From assembly GCA_009775365.1 (NCBI GenBank), contig VSPM01000037.1, forward strand, positions 1 to 26,068: DNA of 26,068 bases, written 5' to 3'. This DNA is from Muribaculaceae bacterium (GTDB taxonomy: Bacteria; Bacteroidota; Bacteroidia; Bacteroidales; Muribaculaceae). Numbering within the stretch: the stretch's first letter is position 1; every line of letters begins with the position of its first letter. The notes under the pieces are model-generated. The model ran no database searches and was not told where the DNA came from. It saw only the letters and a list, made by a program, of their open reading frames with translations. A program made the position numbers and the translations under genes. Of the stretch, positions 24,286 through 26,068 are shown in pieces.

Positions 24286-25557
24286 ATGAATAACATCGAT
24301 ATAAATTTATTTAAGTCCGAACTTAGACAAAACCTCACAGAGAACATTCTTCCCTACTGGATGAATAAAATGTGTGATCCGCGTGGCGGATTCTACGGTC
24401 GCCGCGACGGATATGACAACCTTGATGCAGAAGCGCCAAAAGGTGCTATTCTGCACGGACGCATTGTGTGGACTTTTTCTGCCGCCCACAGGTTTTCTGA
24501 AAACTCAGGATATATTGACTATGCAAAGAGAGCTGCTGATTTTATCGACTCTTGCTTTCTCGACAAGGAATATGGCGGAGCTTTCTGGAGCGTAGATGCC
24601 GAAGGAAACCCTCTCGACACCAAAAAACAATATTATGCCATAGCTTTCATAATATATGGAGCCTCTGAAATGTATCTTGCCACAGGCGACAAGAGATGTC
24701 TTGACCTGGCGTGGAATCTTTTTAATTGCATAGAAGACCACGCGAGAGACTATGATCTCGACGGATATATAGAGGCATCTACAAGGGAATGGGGCAAGAT
24801 TGAAGACATGAGGCTTAGCAGTCATGACGCAAATGCCTCGAAAACCATGAATACTCATCTCCATATCCTGGAAGGATACACTAATCTTCTCAGGGCTTTG
24901 AAGCATTGCAAACCGGGTCATGAAGATGGTTCCGACATGATGATCCGTAAAGTTGAGGAAGCCACAAAGAATCTGCTAAGAGTATTTCTTTATAAGATTG
25001 AAAATAGCGATACGCATCACCTCACACTTTTCTTCGATGACTGCTGGCGCAAATTTGATGATGCTGAATCCTACGGCCATGACATAGAAGCCTCCTGGCT
25101 TTTGCTGGAATCAGCTGAGGTGATTGGCGATAAAGAACTGTTTGAAGAGACGTTGCGCCACACTGAGAAAATAGCTTTGGCCGGACTAAAAGGGAGAGAA
25201 AACGATGGTTCAATGATATATGAACTTCATGCCGATGGCCGATGCGACAACAACAAGCATTGGTGGGTGCAGGCTGAAAATGTAATCGGGCAGTTATACC
25301 TTGCATATTTCCACTCCGACCCGGGAAGTGAGGAAGAGAAAAGATATTTGTCAGATGCATGGCGGTCATGGAGATATATAGCCGACAATCTTGTAGACCC
25401 GAACGGAGAATGGTATTGGGCTATAAACTCAGACAGCACGATCGACCGAAAAGATGACAAAGCGGGGTTCTGGAAATGTCCGTATCATAATTCCAGGATG
25501 TGCCTGGAGTCGATAAAAATACTTGACCTTATTGAAAAGAGACGGCAAAAAGCATAA
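24286..25557 (+). CDS. ce: Cellobiose 2-epimerase (AGE superfamily)
   Basis: A 423-residue cytoplasmic enzyme of the N-acylglucosamine/cellobiose 2-epimerase superfamily, an (alpha/alpha)6 barrel that epimerises the reducing-end glucose or mannose of beta-1,4-disaccharides. The conserved pieces are GGFYGRRDGY, GAILHGRIVWTFSAAHRF, KQYYAIAFIIYGASEMY, the His cluster NTHLHILEGYTNL (H191, H193), GHDIEASWLLLE (H265), KHWWVQAENVIG and the C-terminal PYHNSRM (H401), the last two regions holding catalytic residues in characterised members. It is the last gene of the mannan block. It turns mannobiose into mannosyl-glucose for the GH130 enzyme, and could also turn glucosyl-mannose into cellobiose for the GH94 enzyme. 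Confidence 0.93.
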   Translation: MNNIDINLFKSELRQNLTENILPYWMNKMCDPRGGFYGRRDGYDNLDAEAPKGAILHGRIVWTFSAAHRFSENSGYIDYAKRAADFIDSCFLDKEYGGAFWSVDAEGNPLDTKKQYYAIAFIIYGASEMYLATGDKRCLDLAWNLFNCIEDHARDYDLDGYIEASTREWGKIEDMRLSSHDANASKTMNTHLHILEGYTNLLRALKHCKPGHEDGSDMMIRKVEEATKNLLRVFLYKIENSDTHHLTLFFDDCWRKFDDAESYGHDIEASWLLLESAEVIGDKELFEETLRHTEKIALAGLKGRENDGSMIYELHADGRCDNNKHWWVQAENVIGQLYLAYFHSDPGSEEEKRYLSDAWRSWRYIADNLVDPNGEWYWAINSDSTIDRKDDKAGFWKCPYHNSRMCLESIKILDLIEKRRQKA

Positions 25558-25632
25558 TTGCCGCATTTCTTTACGCATTAGCACGCTGAAGCAGGCAACG
25601 GCATTTTGCAAAACTAAAAATCGGTAAGGCAA

Positions 25633-25663
25633 CGGGTCGAAAATCAAAATGATTTTCGACCCG
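25633..25663. terminator. Terminator of the mannan block
   Basis: A perfect 13-bp stem (CGGGTCGAAAATC, 25633-25645, with its complement at 25651-25663) and loop AAAAT lie 75 nt after the epimerase stop. The downstream tract CTGTTATTT is modestly T-rich. On the other strand it could also end transcripts of the small minus-strand gene at 25722. Confidence 0.75.
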
Positions 25664-25721
25664 CTGTTATTTCATACGGCAAGGGTAAAACTCTTAAAAT
25701 AGCCTTCTATTAAGGCCGATA

Positions 25722-25877
25722 TCAATTCACAATATATGCGGTTAAGTCTGAATTGCCATAATTCATATAGACCCTTGCAAACTGTCGGATGAAAGCCAAT
25801 GACGATTGGCGCGGAGACTTCATTAATTTATTTTTTTTGTCTGTTGTTAAATAAGAGGAAGTAGAATCATTAGCCAT
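25722..25877 (-). CDS. Probable small conserved protein (51 aa) with FIRQFARVY motif
   Basis: The minus-strand frame could start at 25949 (75 aa) or at the inner ATG 25877 (51 aa, MANDSTSSYLTTDKKNKLMK...). I prefer the inner start because the upstream 24 residues look unlike a domain and a TAACTTTA element (close to TAnnTTTG) lies just ahead of it. The C-terminal pattern SPRQSSLAFIRQFARVYMNY, then a stretch ending in YIVN, recalls a type of very short Bacteroidales protein that I remember as having a K/R-P/S-S-x-x-x-L-x-F-(I/L)-x-x-F-(A/S)-R-x-Y signature and ending in Asn. That memory cannot be verified here. No function is known to me. Confidence 0.45.
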   Translation of the reverse strand: MANDSTSSYLTTDKKNKLMKSPRQSSLAFIRQFARVYMNYGNSDLTAYIVN

Positions 25878-25912
25878 AGGCAAAAAGAGATTTTTAAAGT
25901 TAAACCCAAGCG

Positions 25913-25929
25913 AAGTGTAATCTACACTT
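25913..25929. promoter_or_regulatory. 17-bp palindrome near the start of the small gene
   Basis: AAGTGTA and TACACTT form perfect 7-bp arms around a 3-nt spacer. The site lies 35 nt upstream of the start at 25877 and could be an operator. From 25950 to the window end at 26068 I see no gene, repeat or RNA. Confidence 0.3.
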
Positions 25930-26068
25930 ACATTATTATAACGCAACAAAGGCTAAAAATATTATTCAGTCATAAAATAAAACTGACACCCGATCACGGC
26001 TCTTTCATTTAAGATTGCGTTGCATTCTCAAAGATTGTGCTATTTTATAGTGGGAAGATGTCCCGATG

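Noticed and set aside
25950..26068. tRNA or other RNA gene at the right edge
   Set aside because: No cloverleaf or conserved T-arm sequence could be found.

Overview
The window reads as chromosomal DNA of a gut-type Bacteroidales, most likely a Muribaculaceae-like member of the Bacteroidota. This is an inference from gene content. Several intergenic regions carry the TAnnTTTG -7 promoter element of this phylum and there are few Shine-Dalgarno sequences. Signal-peptidase-II lipoproteins are frequent, outer-membrane barrel proteins of the Bacteroidota type occur, and one operon has the gene order of the Bacteroides fragilis mannan operon (mannanase, mannosylglucose phosphorylase, GPH symporter, cellobiose 2-epimerase).

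Left part (1-11.4 kb), mixed accessory and housekeeping genes: the 3' end of an IS4-like transposase lies against a small lipoprotein that resembles the SecDF P1 head domain. A response regulator and histidine kinase pair is transcribed divergently from an orphan TonB-dependent-receptor-like barrel. Their shared promoter region holds four TAAG direct repeats spaced 10, 10 and 11 bp, a likely response-regulator operator. Next come a secreted hypothetical protein with a T9SS-like tail, a three-gene set (four-helix membrane protein, XRE regulator, PH-domain membrane protein), an ADP-ribosylglycohydrolase with a META-domain lipoprotein, a secreted alpha/beta hydrolase with a Cys nucleophile, and a His/Lys-rich secreted protein. 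That last gene converges on glnS across a perfect 60-nt palindromic terminator.

Right part (13.4-25.7 kb), a beta-mannan/glucomannan utilisation locus: an AraC-type regulator, a secreted SGNH (sialate-esterase-type) acetylesterase and a GH5_7 mannanase lipoprotein form a first block that ends in a hairpin terminator. After a 690-bp AT-rich leader, a second block encodes cellobiose phosphorylase (GH94), GH26 mannanase lipoprotein, mannosylglucose phosphorylase (GH130), GPH symporter and cellobiose 2-epimerase. The proposed flow has four steps: (1) deacetylation and cleavage outside the cytoplasm; (2) uptake of disaccharides; (3) epimerisation of mannobiose to mannosylglucose, and perhaps of glucosyl-mannose to cellobiose; (4) phosphorolysis by GH130 and GH94, giving mannose-1-phosphate, glucose-1-phosphate and glucose. 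No SusC/SusD pair, hybrid two-component regulator or alpha-galactosidase is present in the window, which favours linear acetylated (gluco)mannan oligosaccharides as substrate.

The last 500 bp hold a terminator, a probable 51-residue small protein on the minus strand and a small palindrome. No tRNA, rRNA or CRISPR array was seen.
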